This document shows, one piece after another, positions 9,724 through 20,500 of a stretch of 51,069 bases of DNA; position 1 is the first letter of the stretch; every line of letters begins with the position of its first letter. Source of the DNA: Isotricha intestinalis (taxonomy: Eukaryota > Ciliophora > Litostomatea > Vestibuliferida > Isotrichidae); assembly GCA_023807065.1 (NCBI GenBank), contig JAJJLU010000410.1:1-51069 (forward strand). Reading direction: 5' to 3'. The translations under genes were made by a program, and so were the position numbers. The notes below the pieces were generated by a model. The model ran no database searches. It had not been told where the DNA came from and saw nothing but the letters and a program-made list of their open reading frames with translations.

Positions 9724-12498
9724 TTAAATGAAAAGAAATAAATTATTTAATACCCTTTTCTTCCTCTTCCATAATTTTGTCTTTCTTCCATCTAAATCCC
9801 AAGCAGAATTCATAATAGCTTCAAAATAATAATCATCAGGAACACTCATAGAAATATTATTATAATATTCAATAAATTCATCAAGAGTAATTTTTCCATC
9901 TCTTGATTTATTAGTATTTAAAAGAGAAAAATGATATTCAAAAGTATCTAAAAATTCAGCAAGAATTTCATCTTCACTTTTTTTTCCAGAAAGAACATCA
10001 GGATGTTTTTTTGCATTGTAAATTCCTCTAATATCTTCTAATTCAACAGTACCATTTTTATTTTTATCAAGTTTATCAAAAACTTTTTTAACAATATTTT
10101 TTCTAAAATCATTCATTTGACCATTTGTATTATATACGAATTCTTCATAATCAATATGACCACTTCCATCTCTATCAAATTTTTTAAATAATTCTTCAAT
10201 TTCATCTTCATTTAAATCAATTCTATAATCATGACAGAATTTTTTAAATTCTTTCAAATCAACAGTTTTACTATTATCATCATCAGCAATCATAAAAGCT
10301 CTTCTAATAGACATAATACCTCTTGTTCCACGAGCTGCCATTTTATTTCTAAACTTATTAAGAACATCATCACCTTTATTCTTATTTGATGAACCAACAT
10401 TACTTTGATTTCTATTATAATTATAATTAGGATTATTTGAAGTTTGATAATTTGTAGGTAAATTATCAGTTCCAAAAGGTGCATTTGCTGAAGTTCCTAC
10501 TTTAGGATTTTTTTCTCCTAACATTTTACCTCTTTTTTGATTTAAATTTGAACTTTGATAATAATCACTTACATTTCTATTATCTTTATTTTCATTTTTA
10601 TTACTCCATCCTTTTTGATTTTCATATGATGGTTGATTCCTTAATTTCCATGCATTTTTCATCATTTCTATGAAATAATCATCATCATCAATATTCATTG
10701 ATATATTATTATAATATTCTATAAATTCTTCTTTTGTTACTCTTCTATCACGAACTCCTTTTTTTATATTATGATGAGTTTCAAATGTTTCTATAAATTC
10801 ACCATAAACATCTTCTTCTGTTTTTCTTCCTGATAAAACATCTTTATGATTCTTTGCATTATATAATGCTTTAACTTCACTTAAATCAATTATTCCACTT
10901 TTATCTAAATCTAATTTATCAAAAGCTTGTAAAACTATTTGTTTTCTTTTATCATTCATTTCTCCTCTTACTTGACGAAGAAATTCATCATAATCTATTG
11001 TTCCTGAACCATCTCTATCAAATAAATCGAATAATTCTTTCATTTCATTTGGAGATAAATTTATTTTATAATCTTTTAATGCTTTCATAAATTCATTTTG
11101 ATCTAATGTTTTATTATTATTATCATCAAATATTTTAAAGTTACGTGCTAAACCAATTATACCTCTTCCTCCTCTTTTCTTTATTTCTTCTCTAAATTTT
11201 TCAATTGGACCATTATTATTATTATTATCATTTTGATAATTTCTTTGTTGATAATTCATTGGTTGATTATTATAATTATTATTATTTTGATTATCATAAT
11301 TTGGAATATTTTTAATATTATAATTATTATTATTTTGATTATCATAATTTTGATTATTTTTAGCATATTCACCAGGTCTTTTATCACCATATTTATTTTT
11401 ATAACTATCTTTTAAAGTAGTTTCATTATTTCCTCTTCCTTCATTTCCTTCATTTTTATTACTCCAACCTTTTTTTTCATTATTTCCAGTTCTATAAGTA
11501 TTTATTCTCCAAGCATTATTTACTAAAGTTTCAAAGAAAGCATCATCATCAATACACATTGAAACATTTTCATAATATTCCATAAATTCTTCAAGAGTAA
11601 CTTTTCCGTCATTTTCAGTTCCACAAATATAATTATATGTATTTTCAAAAGTTTCTAAAAAATCAAGTAAAACTTCATCTTCACTTCTTCTTCCACTTTT
11701 AACATCAGGATGATTTCTAGCATTATATTTAGATTTAAATTCTTCTAATTCAATATAACCATTACCATTAACATCTAAAACATTAAAAACTTGTTCAACT
11801 AATTGTTTTCTATAATCATTCATTTCTCCTCTTATAGTACGAATAAATTCATCATAATCAATTTTACCATTATTATTTATATCAAAAGCAACAAAAGCTT
11901 TTTCAATTTCATCGTCATTTAATCCAAATCTAAAATCTTTTGTAGCTTTTTTAAATTCATTAAAATCTAAAGTTTGACTTCCATCATCATCAATAATTCT
12001 AAAATTTCTTTCTATTGAAGTTATACCTCTTACACCTCTTGCTTTTAATTTATTTCTTATTCTTTCTATAATTCCTTTAATTTCGTCTTGTTCTAAAAAT
12101 TTATTTTTTGGCATATTACCTTGAATATTTTGATAATTTGGAGGTTGAACTTGAGGTTTATTTTCATTTTTTCTTCCCGAAGCAGGAATATTTCTTCTTT
12201 CATTTATTATAGAATTATTTGAATAAAGAATACCAACAAATTCTTTATAATCTAATTCACCACTTTTATCAACATCATATTGATTGAAAAGTTCTCTTAA
12301 ATTTTCTTCTGAAAAACCTGTTATTCCTATTTTCATTATTGCTTTTAGAAATTCATCCATTGAACACATTCCACTATTATCTAAGTCAAAATATTTAAAT
12401 GCTTTTAATAATACTGTCTCTTCTGATATATGACCGCTTGCTTTTAAAGATAGTTTATTCTTTAATTCTTTCTCAAATAATAATTTCATATCTGACAT
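9724..12498 (-). CDS. Triple calcyphosine-like EF-hand protein, 924 aa
   Basis: The protein begins with two EF-hands and continues with three calcyphosine (CAPS/CAPSL)-like modules starting near residues 148, 440 and 715, joined by Asn-rich linkers. Each module has a RGxRGI start, four EF-hand segments, a GxMND-x-RK motif between hands and a (D/E)EFxEYYxN(I/V)SM-xx-D-D ending with a Trp in NAW or SAW. About 14 EF-hand segments are present. Many have intact Asp-x-Asp-x-Ser/Asn-Gly loops such as DRDGSGTIDYDE; others look degenerate. This points to calcium binding or buffering in the cytosol, possibly in cilia where calcyphosines are common, though that is inference. The last 12 or so codons look frameshifted: dropping one A near 9781-9786 would end the protein at 9747 with a Gly/Arg/Tyr-rich tail. 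Confidence 0.93.
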   Translation of the reverse strand: MSDMKLLFEKELKNKLSLKASGHISEETVLLKAFKYFDLDNSGMCSMDEFLKAIMKIGITGFSEENLRELFNQYDVDKSGELDYKEFVGILYSNNSIINERRNIPASGRKNENKPQVQPPNYQNIQGNMPKNKFLEQDEIKGIIERIRNKLKARGVRGITSIERNFRIIDDDGSQTLDFNEFKKATKDFRFGLNDDEIEKAFVAFDINNNGKIDYDEFIRTIRGEMNDYRKQLVEQVFNVLDVNGNGYIELEEFKSKYNARNHPDVKSGRRSEDEVLLDFLETFENTYNYICGTENDGKVTLEEFMEYYENVSMCIDDDAFFETLVNNAWRINTYRTGNNEKKGWSNKNEGNEGRGNNETTLKDSYKNKYGDKRPGEYAKNNQNYDNQNNNNYNIKNIPNYDNQNNNNYNNQPMNYQQRNYQNDNNNNNGPIEKFREEIKKRGGRGIIGLARNFKIFDDNNNKTLDQNEFMKALKDYKINLSPNEMKELFDLFDRDGSGTIDYDEFLRQVRGEMNDKRKQIVLQAFDKLDLDKSGIIDLSEVKALYNAKNHKDVLSGRKTEEDVYGEFIETFETHHNIKKGVRDRRVTKEEFIEYYNNISMNIDDDDYFIEMMKNAWKLRNQPSYENQKGWSNKNENKDNRNVSDYYQSSNLNQKRGKMLGEKNPKVGTSANAPFGTDNLPTNYQTSNNPNYNYNRNQSNVGSSNKNKGDDVLNKFRNKMAARGTRGIMSIRRAFMIADDDNSKTVDLKEFKKFCHDYRIDLNEDEIEELFKKFDRDGSGHIDYEEFVYNTNGQMNDFRKNIVKKVFDKLDKNKNGTVELEDIRGIYNAKKHPDVLSGKKSEDEILAEFLDTFEYHFSLLNTNKSRDGKITLDEFIEYYNNISMSVPDDYYFEAIMNSAWDLDGRKTKLWKRKKRVLNNLFLFI

Positions 12499-12750
12499 TT
12501 TTAATATATATATATTTTTTTGAGAAATCTTTATTTTTATTCTTAGGTTTATTTATTAATTTTTAATTTATTTTTTATGAAAAATAATTTTATGTTTTTT
12601 TTTTCTTTATTATTTAATTATTTTTTATAATATGTATTCTATGTTAAAATATATTTTGTAATTAATAATAAATATTCTTTTTATATAATAAATTTGATTT
12701 TTTAATAGTTTAATATTTATTTCTAAAGATACTACCCCTAAATATATATA

Positions 12751-14568
12751 CTATATAGATGAATTTAAAAGTTGGGTAGCCTCACTTTCTTCATATGAAG
12801 GCATTAAGTCTTTAAAATAATTTATATATATATTATTTTGAATTAAATCTTCAATACTAATAACACTTTCTTCATCTCTGTCTAGAGAATTATATTTTGA
12901 TATTTTTTTTAAATTTATACTATCAAAATCACTTATTTCTTGAACAAAAACTTCTTTTGTTTTCTCTAATGATTTACTTAATTTTCTATATAATGGTTCT
13001 AATAAATTTTGATTTAAATTATGGTCTATAATATATTTTTGGGCTACAATATATAAATCATCTTCATTTTGCAAATTAATTGTTTCATTTATTTCACTTC
13101 CATTTGGTAATTTTAAATTTAAAAATAAACTATTAAATATATATTTATTCTTATTGTTAATTTCAGATTTTAAAAAATTATGAAATAAGTTTTCTTTAAT
13201 TTTTTCATCTTTATTATTATTATTATTTAAATATTGAATTTTTGGAACTTGATTATTATTCTGAGGTGAAATATTAATTGATGAAAATACATTATTATTA
13301 TTTATTGAGTTATTATTCATTTGTTCAAAATTTAAATTTAAAGAATTATTATAAATGGGAATTGAATTCTTATTATTCTGATTTTGATAACTTTTACTTC
13401 CTGAATTATTATTAACTAAAATATTCCTCATATAAATATTACTATTTTTCTTTTTTGATTCAATATTTTTTTGATTATTAATATTATTATTATTATTCAT
13501 ATTATATTGATTATATTTAAATATATTTTGTTCTATATTCATGTTTTGGATATTAGGATTCATATTGTAAATATTCATATTAATTGGAATTCTATTATAA
13601 TTATACATTTGTTCATTCATATAAGGAGAAATTGAATTTAAATATCTTTCTCTAAAATTAAGATTATTTAATGGTGTTCTATTTGAAACAAAAGAATTCT
13701 TTGTAGAAAGATTACTTATTGAATCTGAATTCATTGATATAGATTTATTCCCATTTACTTGCATTTTTATATCTTCTTTAATATGATTTAAATCTATAGG
13801 AATATCATTCTTAAAAGTGATGTTTAAAGGATTTATATAATTATTATTGTTTATTTGTTCATTATAATTATTTATATTATTAAAATTTCTTTGAATTGGA
13901 AATTGAGTTTGATTAATAATTGGCCCGTATCCTTGAAAAAAATTATTCATTATATTATTATTAATCATTTGTGGATTTCCCATATGTTGATCAAAAAAAT
14001 TAAATTGATTATTCATTTGTATTGAGTTTATATTATTATTATTATTATTATTTATATTATTCATAATGTTATTATTTTGTTCATTTAAATTATGAGAATT
14101 TTTATTATAATTATTTTGATTATAAAATATTTGTTTAGAAGTTCCATTCATTTTTTGCTGTATATAATTTAAATTAGAATTATTATTTAATTTTTTATTA
14201 AATTTTAATTTTTCATCTTGAGAATTAATTGAATTATTATGATTGACTATGTTATTTTCTTTAATTTCTAAATTTTTTTCATTGTGATTTTCTTTTTTTT
14301 TCTTTTTACTTTTTTTATAAGAAATTTCTCCATTATTATTTCTTGCTTTTTCAACTAAATCTTCATCTTGAATATTATTTCCTTTTGAATATGGTTTATT
14401 TTTATTATACTTTTTATGGGTTTGATGATCATTTATACTGTGTTTATTATTTTTTTTCTTTATTTTTATTTCTCCTTCATCTTTATTGATAATCTCATAT
14501 ATATCATTGTTTTTGTTTAATGAATTATTATCTTCAAATTCCCATTTCTCAAAGTTATTTGATGACAT
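12751..14568 (-). CDS. Asn-rich protein with a C-terminal ordered region, 605 aa
   Basis: I do not recognise the gene. The first 100 residues are charged and Lys-rich, and residues about 110-465 are mostly Asn, Met, Ile and Tyr low complexity. From about residue 468 an ordered region appears: LFLNLKLPNGSEINETI, then DDLYIVAQKYIIDHNLN and a helical LLEPLYRKLSKSLEK. A strand pair followed by DDL and a helix is reminiscent of a ubiquitin-like or PB1-like fold, but this is only a pattern impression. The protein ends in an acidic and Ser-rich tail. The stop is TAG, the only intact gene here using it. It lies 252 bases upstream of, and on the same strand as, the calcyphosine gene. Confidence 0.85.
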   Translation of the reverse strand: MSSNNFEKWEFEDNNSLNKNNDIYEIINKDEGEIKIKKKNNKHSINDHQTHKKYNKNKPYSKGNNIQDEDLVEKARNNNGEISYKKSKKKKKENHNEKNLEIKENNIVNHNNSINSQDEKLKFNKKLNNNSNLNYIQQKMNGTSKQIFYNQNNYNKNSHNLNEQNNNIMNNINNNNNNNINSIQMNNQFNFFDQHMGNPQMINNNIMNNFFQGYGPIINQTQFPIQRNFNNINNYNEQINNNNYINPLNITFKNDIPIDLNHIKEDIKMQVNGNKSISMNSDSISNLSTKNSFVSNRTPLNNLNFRERYLNSISPYMNEQMYNYNRIPINMNIYNMNPNIQNMNIEQNIFKYNQYNMNNNNNINNQKNIESKKKNSNIYMRNILVNNNSGSKSYQNQNNKNSIPIYNNSLNLNFEQMNNNSINNNNVFSSINISPQNNNQVPKIQYLNNNNNKDEKIKENLFHNFLKSEINNKNKYIFNSLFLNLKLPNGSEINETINLQNEDDLYIVAQKYIIDHNLNQNLLEPLYRKLSKSLEKTKEVFVQEISDFDSINLKKISKYNSLDRDEESVISIEDLIQNNIYINYFKDLMPSYEESEATQLLNSSI

Positions 14569-16450
14569 ACTTTATATTTATAATATAAATTTAATAAAAA
14601 ATAATTCGTAAGATTTTAACCATAAATTTTTTATCTTATTAAATAATTACTTTTATAGAATATATTATGGTGATTTTTTAATAATTTATCTTTAACTTGA
14701 AGTTTTTTTCTTAGAAAATGAAAAATATATGAAGAAATAATTTTATATATATAAATTTAATTAATAATAATAATAATGAAAATCATTTATATTAAATTTT
14801 AATTATTGTTTGTAATTATTAAGTCACTGTTTTTTTTGATACTTTCTTTTATTTATTTATATAAGATTTTAAATTAATTTTTTTTGATATTAAAATTAAT
14901 TCAAAGTAAAAAGTGAAAAGCTTGTATTTTAAACAAAAAAAAAGCTTAATATTTCTTATTAAAATGAATTTATATTTCTTATATTTAAAAATTTATTATT
15001 AATAATATTCTATAATAAAAATTATTTTATTTCTTATTAATATAAAAATTTCAAACTTTTAAATAAAAAAATAAATTAGAAGTTAACTTATACAAACCAA
15101 TTAACACATTTTAATCTTTTAAAAAAGAGATATCTTTTATTTCATAAAGATATATTAAACAAATATTTTATATAAATAAAAAATAAAGATGTATTTAAAA
15201 AATTCATTTCTAAAATTAAAAGTTCATTAATATTGAATAACTTTCAAATATTTTTCAAAAAGCATAAAGAAATTCTTTTAAGCTTGATTAAATAAATTCT
15301 TTTTCATTTATTATTCAAATACATTTTCAAATATAGAATTATTTAAAATAATTTTGTATATATTAAAATTTTCATATTAATTCTATCTTACTTTAAGGAA
15401 AATTTAGGGAAAGACTTTAAAAAATATAAAATCTTTCTAAGATTGTTTTTAACTTTTTTCTTTCTAATTAAAGAATTCATTAAAAATAAAAAATAAGTTT
15501 TTCATGTGATTAAATCTTCAAAAAAAATTTAGAATGACCATAACATTATTTCTGAATAATTTATAGATTAATTATGAAAATGGTTACATTATAATTCTTT
15601 CATTTCTTCTTTGTAATTGAAATAAAACTACAATTTATTGGATTTTATGCTTCATATAATGTATATCAATTAGAATGCATAATCAAAAAAGAACCACGTT
15701 GAAATTGAAGAATCTATATATATTTACGCTTTTTTTTCAAATTAAATTTATTATGATTTAGAAGATTTCATTAAATATTAGAAAGATATAATTCATTAAA
15801 ATACCAGTCTTTATGTTTTTATCTCAAATTATGATACTTATCAATATATGATTGAAGATGAAAAATGCTGTTGAATAAATTTCAAATTCTTTAAAATATT
15901 ACAAATTGAAAAAAGTCTATTTTTTTTCTTCAATATTTTTAGATAAGTAATATTAGAAGAAGGATTTAAGCTACATTTTTAGGGTTTAGTTTAATTACTT
16001 ATTTAATGATTTTAGTTTTGAAATATTGACAGTTTAATTAAAAAGTTATAATCTTTTTCTTCAGATATAAATAAATTTTTTTGAATTAATCTTTATATGT
16101 TCTTAATATGTTTTTAAAAGTTAATAAAAAGAATTTTTATCAGTTAATTATATTATTTGTTTATTATTTTATATTAAATCTTAAAGGTTTTTTCATTTTC
16201 TTACGTTAGATAAGTTAGTGTCTTAAGAAATTAATTTATTATTTTTGATAAATAAATATTAATTCAATATTGAATTATTTCCTTAAAAAAATATTTTGAA
16301 TAAAGAAAAACATAAAGTTAAATATTTTATGAAGAATTTAAGATATTATTTCAAATTATTTTTAAATACTAAAAAGCCATTCAGAATTAATTTTTATTTT
16401 GATAAAAAATTTTTTACAATCTCCATATATTATTTATTAATTAGAAACAA
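14569..16450. other. Long gap, possible relic near 15600-15960
   Basis: This 1.9-kb divergent region is the largest gap outside the subtelomere. Most of it is AT-rich without structure. On the plus strand, bases about 15690-15905 read as a low-stop frame containing HVEIEESIYIYAF, YYDLEDFIKY and FISNYDTYQYMIEDEKCC, interrupted by TAA and TAG at positions where Gln would fit and then by a TGA. I suspect a decayed gene but cannot name the family. A short non-ATG frame at 16296-16511 overlaps the next gene and looks spurious. Confidence 0.3.
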
Positions 16451-17125
16451 ATGTATAATGGGCTGTTTCCAAATGATCCATTTGGATTTCTTTTGGAATT
16501 CCCTCAGATAATTCTTTCATTAGGTGAAATAAATAAACTTATAACAAGTGAATATAAACAAATTCAAAATAATTTTGAAATTCTATTTTCTTTATATCAT
16601 AATTATTTAGGGGATTCTAAAGATGATAATTTTCAAAATATAGAAATGATAAATAATAATGATAAAAGTAATGATAAAATCAAAGAAATAAGATTTAAAT
16701 TAATTAATAATGATATTATAAATAAAGGAAAACGTTATTTTAAAGTTTCTTATAAAAGAAAGAATAAAAAAAGAATTTGTCAAGTTGATGCTATGAGTAA
16801 GAAAATAAATCTAAATTTTTTTAAATATATGAAAGAGAATAAAAAGGAATTAAGTATAGATAAGAATTTATTAAATTACTTTAAAAAAAATATGAAATTA
16901 ACATCTAAAACAATTTTTGAACAACTTAAAAAAAAATTTCCAAAAATAAATGAATATTATGAAAAATTTTTGAAATCAAATTTATTTCAAGTTTTAAAGG
17001 ATAATATTAAGCAAAAAAATGATGAAGAATATTCTAATTTATTTTTTAAACATGTAAAAAATCAACAAAAAATATTAAATAATGATGATGAAAATATAAA
17101 TGAAGAAAATGTAAATAAAAATTAA
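16451..17125 (+). CDS. Hypothetical Lys/Asn-rich protein, 224 aa
   Basis: I do not recognise this gene. The N-terminus (MYNGLFPNDPFGFLLEFP) is Pro/Phe-rich and ordered. A central basic stretch, KGKRYFKVSYKRKNKKRIC, is followed by helical segments with repeated Lys, Phe and Leu and an acidic Asn-rich end. The basic patch plus helices could suggest nucleic-acid binding or a lineage-specific family, but no motif proves it. The ATG at 16451 is the first in frame after an in-frame TAG at 16442. The end is TAA. Codon use resembles the neighbours. It lies convergent with the MYND-finger gene. Confidence 0.6.
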   Translation: MYNGLFPNDPFGFLLEFPQIILSLGEINKLITSEYKQIQNNFEILFSLYHNYLGDSKDDNFQNIEMINNNDKSNDKIKEIRFKLINNDIINKGKRYFKVSYKRKNKKRICQVDAMSKKINLNFFKYMKENKKELSIDKNLLNYFKKNMKLTSKTIFEQLKKKFPKINEYYEKFLKSNLFQVLKDNIKQKNDEEYSNLFFKHVKNQQKILNNDDENINEENVNKN

Positions 17126-17521
17126 TAAAATACATATGTAAAATATAAGACTAAGGATTAAAATATTAATATAGAATGAAAGTTGTTTAAGATCTTTTAA
17201 ATGTTTACCAATAAATAAAATTAACTTTTTGTCAATTTGTAAATAATAAGTTCAATATTATTATTTTATAAATATTGTAATTGATTTCTAATTTAGAAAA
17301 TAACTTTTTGAAGTTCATTATTATAATCTTTATTCATTTGAAAATAAATTTGAAAATATATAGTTTTTGTTCTAAATATAAAATAAAAATTTTAATTAAA
17401 TATTAAGATCTAGAATATATAATTTTTAAGTTATTGATTAATTACCATCCTTAGAAATTTATTTATTTACAAAAAATTTATATAATTTAATTAAAAAATT
17501 AATTAAAAATTTAATAAATAT
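17126..17521. other. Convergent intergenic region, nothing recognised
   Basis: This 396-base AT-rich stretch lies between the 3' ends of two convergent genes. I see no coding relic, RNA gene or strong hairpin. Confidence 0.4.
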
Positions 17522-20500
17522 TTATTTTGGAGCTCTTTTTAAAACTCTTTGTTTTAAAGTTTTATAACTTGGAGGTCTTCTATCAAAATATTGAAATTTA
17601 ACTCCTTCATTATTTTTTTCATAATTGATATTTTGATTTTCAGATTGACTTTTTTTTGTTGAATCACTAATAATACTTTTTTTAATACTGTCATTTCCTT
17701 TTGAAATTATTGTATTTTCCATAAGAGCTTTAATAATTTCTTCAGGTATTTCATCATTAATAACTTCCTTACTTGTATTTTTATTTAAAGTTTCTTTTTT
17801 ATTTTTCACTGGTATATTCTTTTCTAAAGTTTTTTTTTTAATTATAGGATCTTTTTTTGCAGAATTTGAAAATTTCTTTTTTGGAATAATAGGTGGTTTA
17901 TATATTGAATTTTTCTTACTTTCTTTATTAGAAAATTTAATATCATTCTGACTATTTTTTATAGATGCAAATCCACTTTGTTTATCAGATACTTTTAACA
18001 TTTCATTTATATTATCAGTAATAAAAGGAGAATAATTTAAATTATCTTTATCTTCATCTATTTTAGATACATTTTTCATATCTTCTTCTATTTTCATTTT
18101 ATAATTATTATTTTCATTTGTATTATTATTAGTAATAAAAGAATTTTTTCTTTTACTTTTTGAACTATCATCCATTTCTTTTAAAATAATAGTAGGAATA
18201 TCTTTACTTTCTTTAGATTGTTTAGGCATTAATTTTAAATCTTTTTTTTCATCAATTTTATCTTCAATAATTTCAGTAAGATCTTTTCCAATAATAGATG
18301 TTTTATCTTTTCTAATAATTGAAGCTTCTTCTTCTTTTACACTATGTAATACTTTCATACTTTTACTAGTTTCTATATTAATATTATTAAAAGGTCTTAA
18401 TGTTATTGTTTTTTTTGAACTATTTTTTTTATCTAAAAGATAAAATCCATTATTATTATTATTATTATTATCATCTTCATTTTCTGAAAGTGATTCATCA
18501 TAATATTCTTTATTTTTAGAAGTATTTAATGTAAATTTTACTACTTTATTAGTAAGATTTTTAGTACTAAATTGAAATGAATCATTATTTTCTATTGATG
18601 ATGGACTTTTCATTGTAAATCTAAAATTTGCATAATTCGAAGAATTAATTAAATTTGTTTCTTGAATTTGACTTGTACTTGAATGGCTTTTTAAACTTTC
18701 ACTACTTTGACTTAAATTAATTGTATTTATTTCTCTTTTTATATCTTCATATTTTGCATTTCTATCTATATATATGAAATTTAATAAATATTGAGGATTT
18801 TCAAATAGAAATTGTCTTTCTTTATCATTTAATATTTCTATTACATTTTCTAATAAATGATTTAAATTATCTGTAAAAGGATAATTGTTTTTTTCACATA
18901 CTTTTTTTAATTTTTTCACCCAATCTCTTTTTCCTTTTTCATCATTAGAAATATCATTTGATGTTATTAAAGATAATTCATTCTTTTTTATTTTATCAAG
19001 AAATTTTAGTTTATGAATAAAAATAATATTCTTTATCTTATCTAAATTAAGAAATTTTCTAAGACCAAGTAAAATATATCCAGCTTTATAATCAAATAAT
19101 TTTACTTCATAATCTTCAATAATATATAAATTTGCATAATTTTTAATAAAATAATTTTCTTCTAATTTATTAACTAAAGAAAAGAATTCATAAGTATATT
19201 TTGGATGATAATTTAAATTAAATTTATCAATAGTTCCTTTCGGATCTCTTAATAAAATAGATCTTAATAATATTTTATTGTTAATTTCCTTTAATTTTTT
19301 TTGTTGATGACTATTTAACATATCAAATAATTCCATTTTTATTTCAATTTCATCTAAATAATTAATTTCTTCATTTTTTAAAGTAATATTTTTTTCTTTA
19401 AAAGCGTTAATATATGAAACAGATAATTCTTTACTTAAATTACTATTCGATTTATCATGAATTTCATCTTTATTATTATCTTCAACTACTACTGCAGAAT
19501 TATCTTCATTAATTTGATGAAATTCTTGTGGTTTAAATTCGTATAAAAATTCAAGTGCTGTTTTAATATCATTTTGAAAATTTATTAATAAAAAAGGATG
19601 ATTCTTTGTATTTTGATTTTCAAACCAATTATTTGCTGATATTTCTTCTTGAGATTGAAATTCTTTTTTAAATTTTAAATCGTTTTCTGCAACATATTTA
19701 ATAAGTTGATTTGATATTAAATTAAATTTTGATGGAAGAATTGAATCTGGAATTTCATTTTGACTTACGGCAATTAGATTTTCAACCATCTTTTTATCAT
19801 TTTTTTTTTTATTTGTACCTAATTTTTTTGACTTGTTATATTTATAACCCATAAATTCAACGATGAAAAGAAGATATGCTTTTAATTTAAGTAAAAGTTT
19901 ATAATATTTAAAAGAAGATGAATTTGAAAAATCTTCTGTAATTCCTAATACACCTTTTATTTTATTAATGGATTCTTTTATTAATAAATAAGCATTATAA
20001 ACTTTATTTATATTTATATAAGCTAAAATTAATAATTTCAGAATTTTACATTGATAATCTAAAGAAGAGTTTTTATTTACAGCTATTCTATAAGCTTCTT
20101 CCATTTTATGAATTCCAGAATCATTATTACCAGTAAAATTTAATAAAATTCCTGTATTTAAAAGTACTTTTGATTGAAATGAATATAAATTAACTGATTT
20201 TTCTAATAAACTATAAACATAATTTAATACAATTATTGAACTAGGTATTTTTTCAATTTCAACTAATATAAAACTTAGATAATAATATATATATGCAAGA
20301 GTTAATTGAGCACTTAAATAATCATTTGCATATTCTCCATTATTTAACTTATCTTCTAATAAATTAGGTATTAAAAACATAATAGAAGTTAAATATCCAA
20401 TTAAACTTTTATATGAATTAATTTCTCCTAATTTCATTCCAATTTTTAATAAAGAAGTTAATGAATTCATATGATATAACATAAAATGTTCATGAATATT

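Noticed and set aside
16296..16511. Short plus-strand frame starting at TTG
   Set aside because: No ATG, overlaps the better frame at 16451, and no conserved segment.
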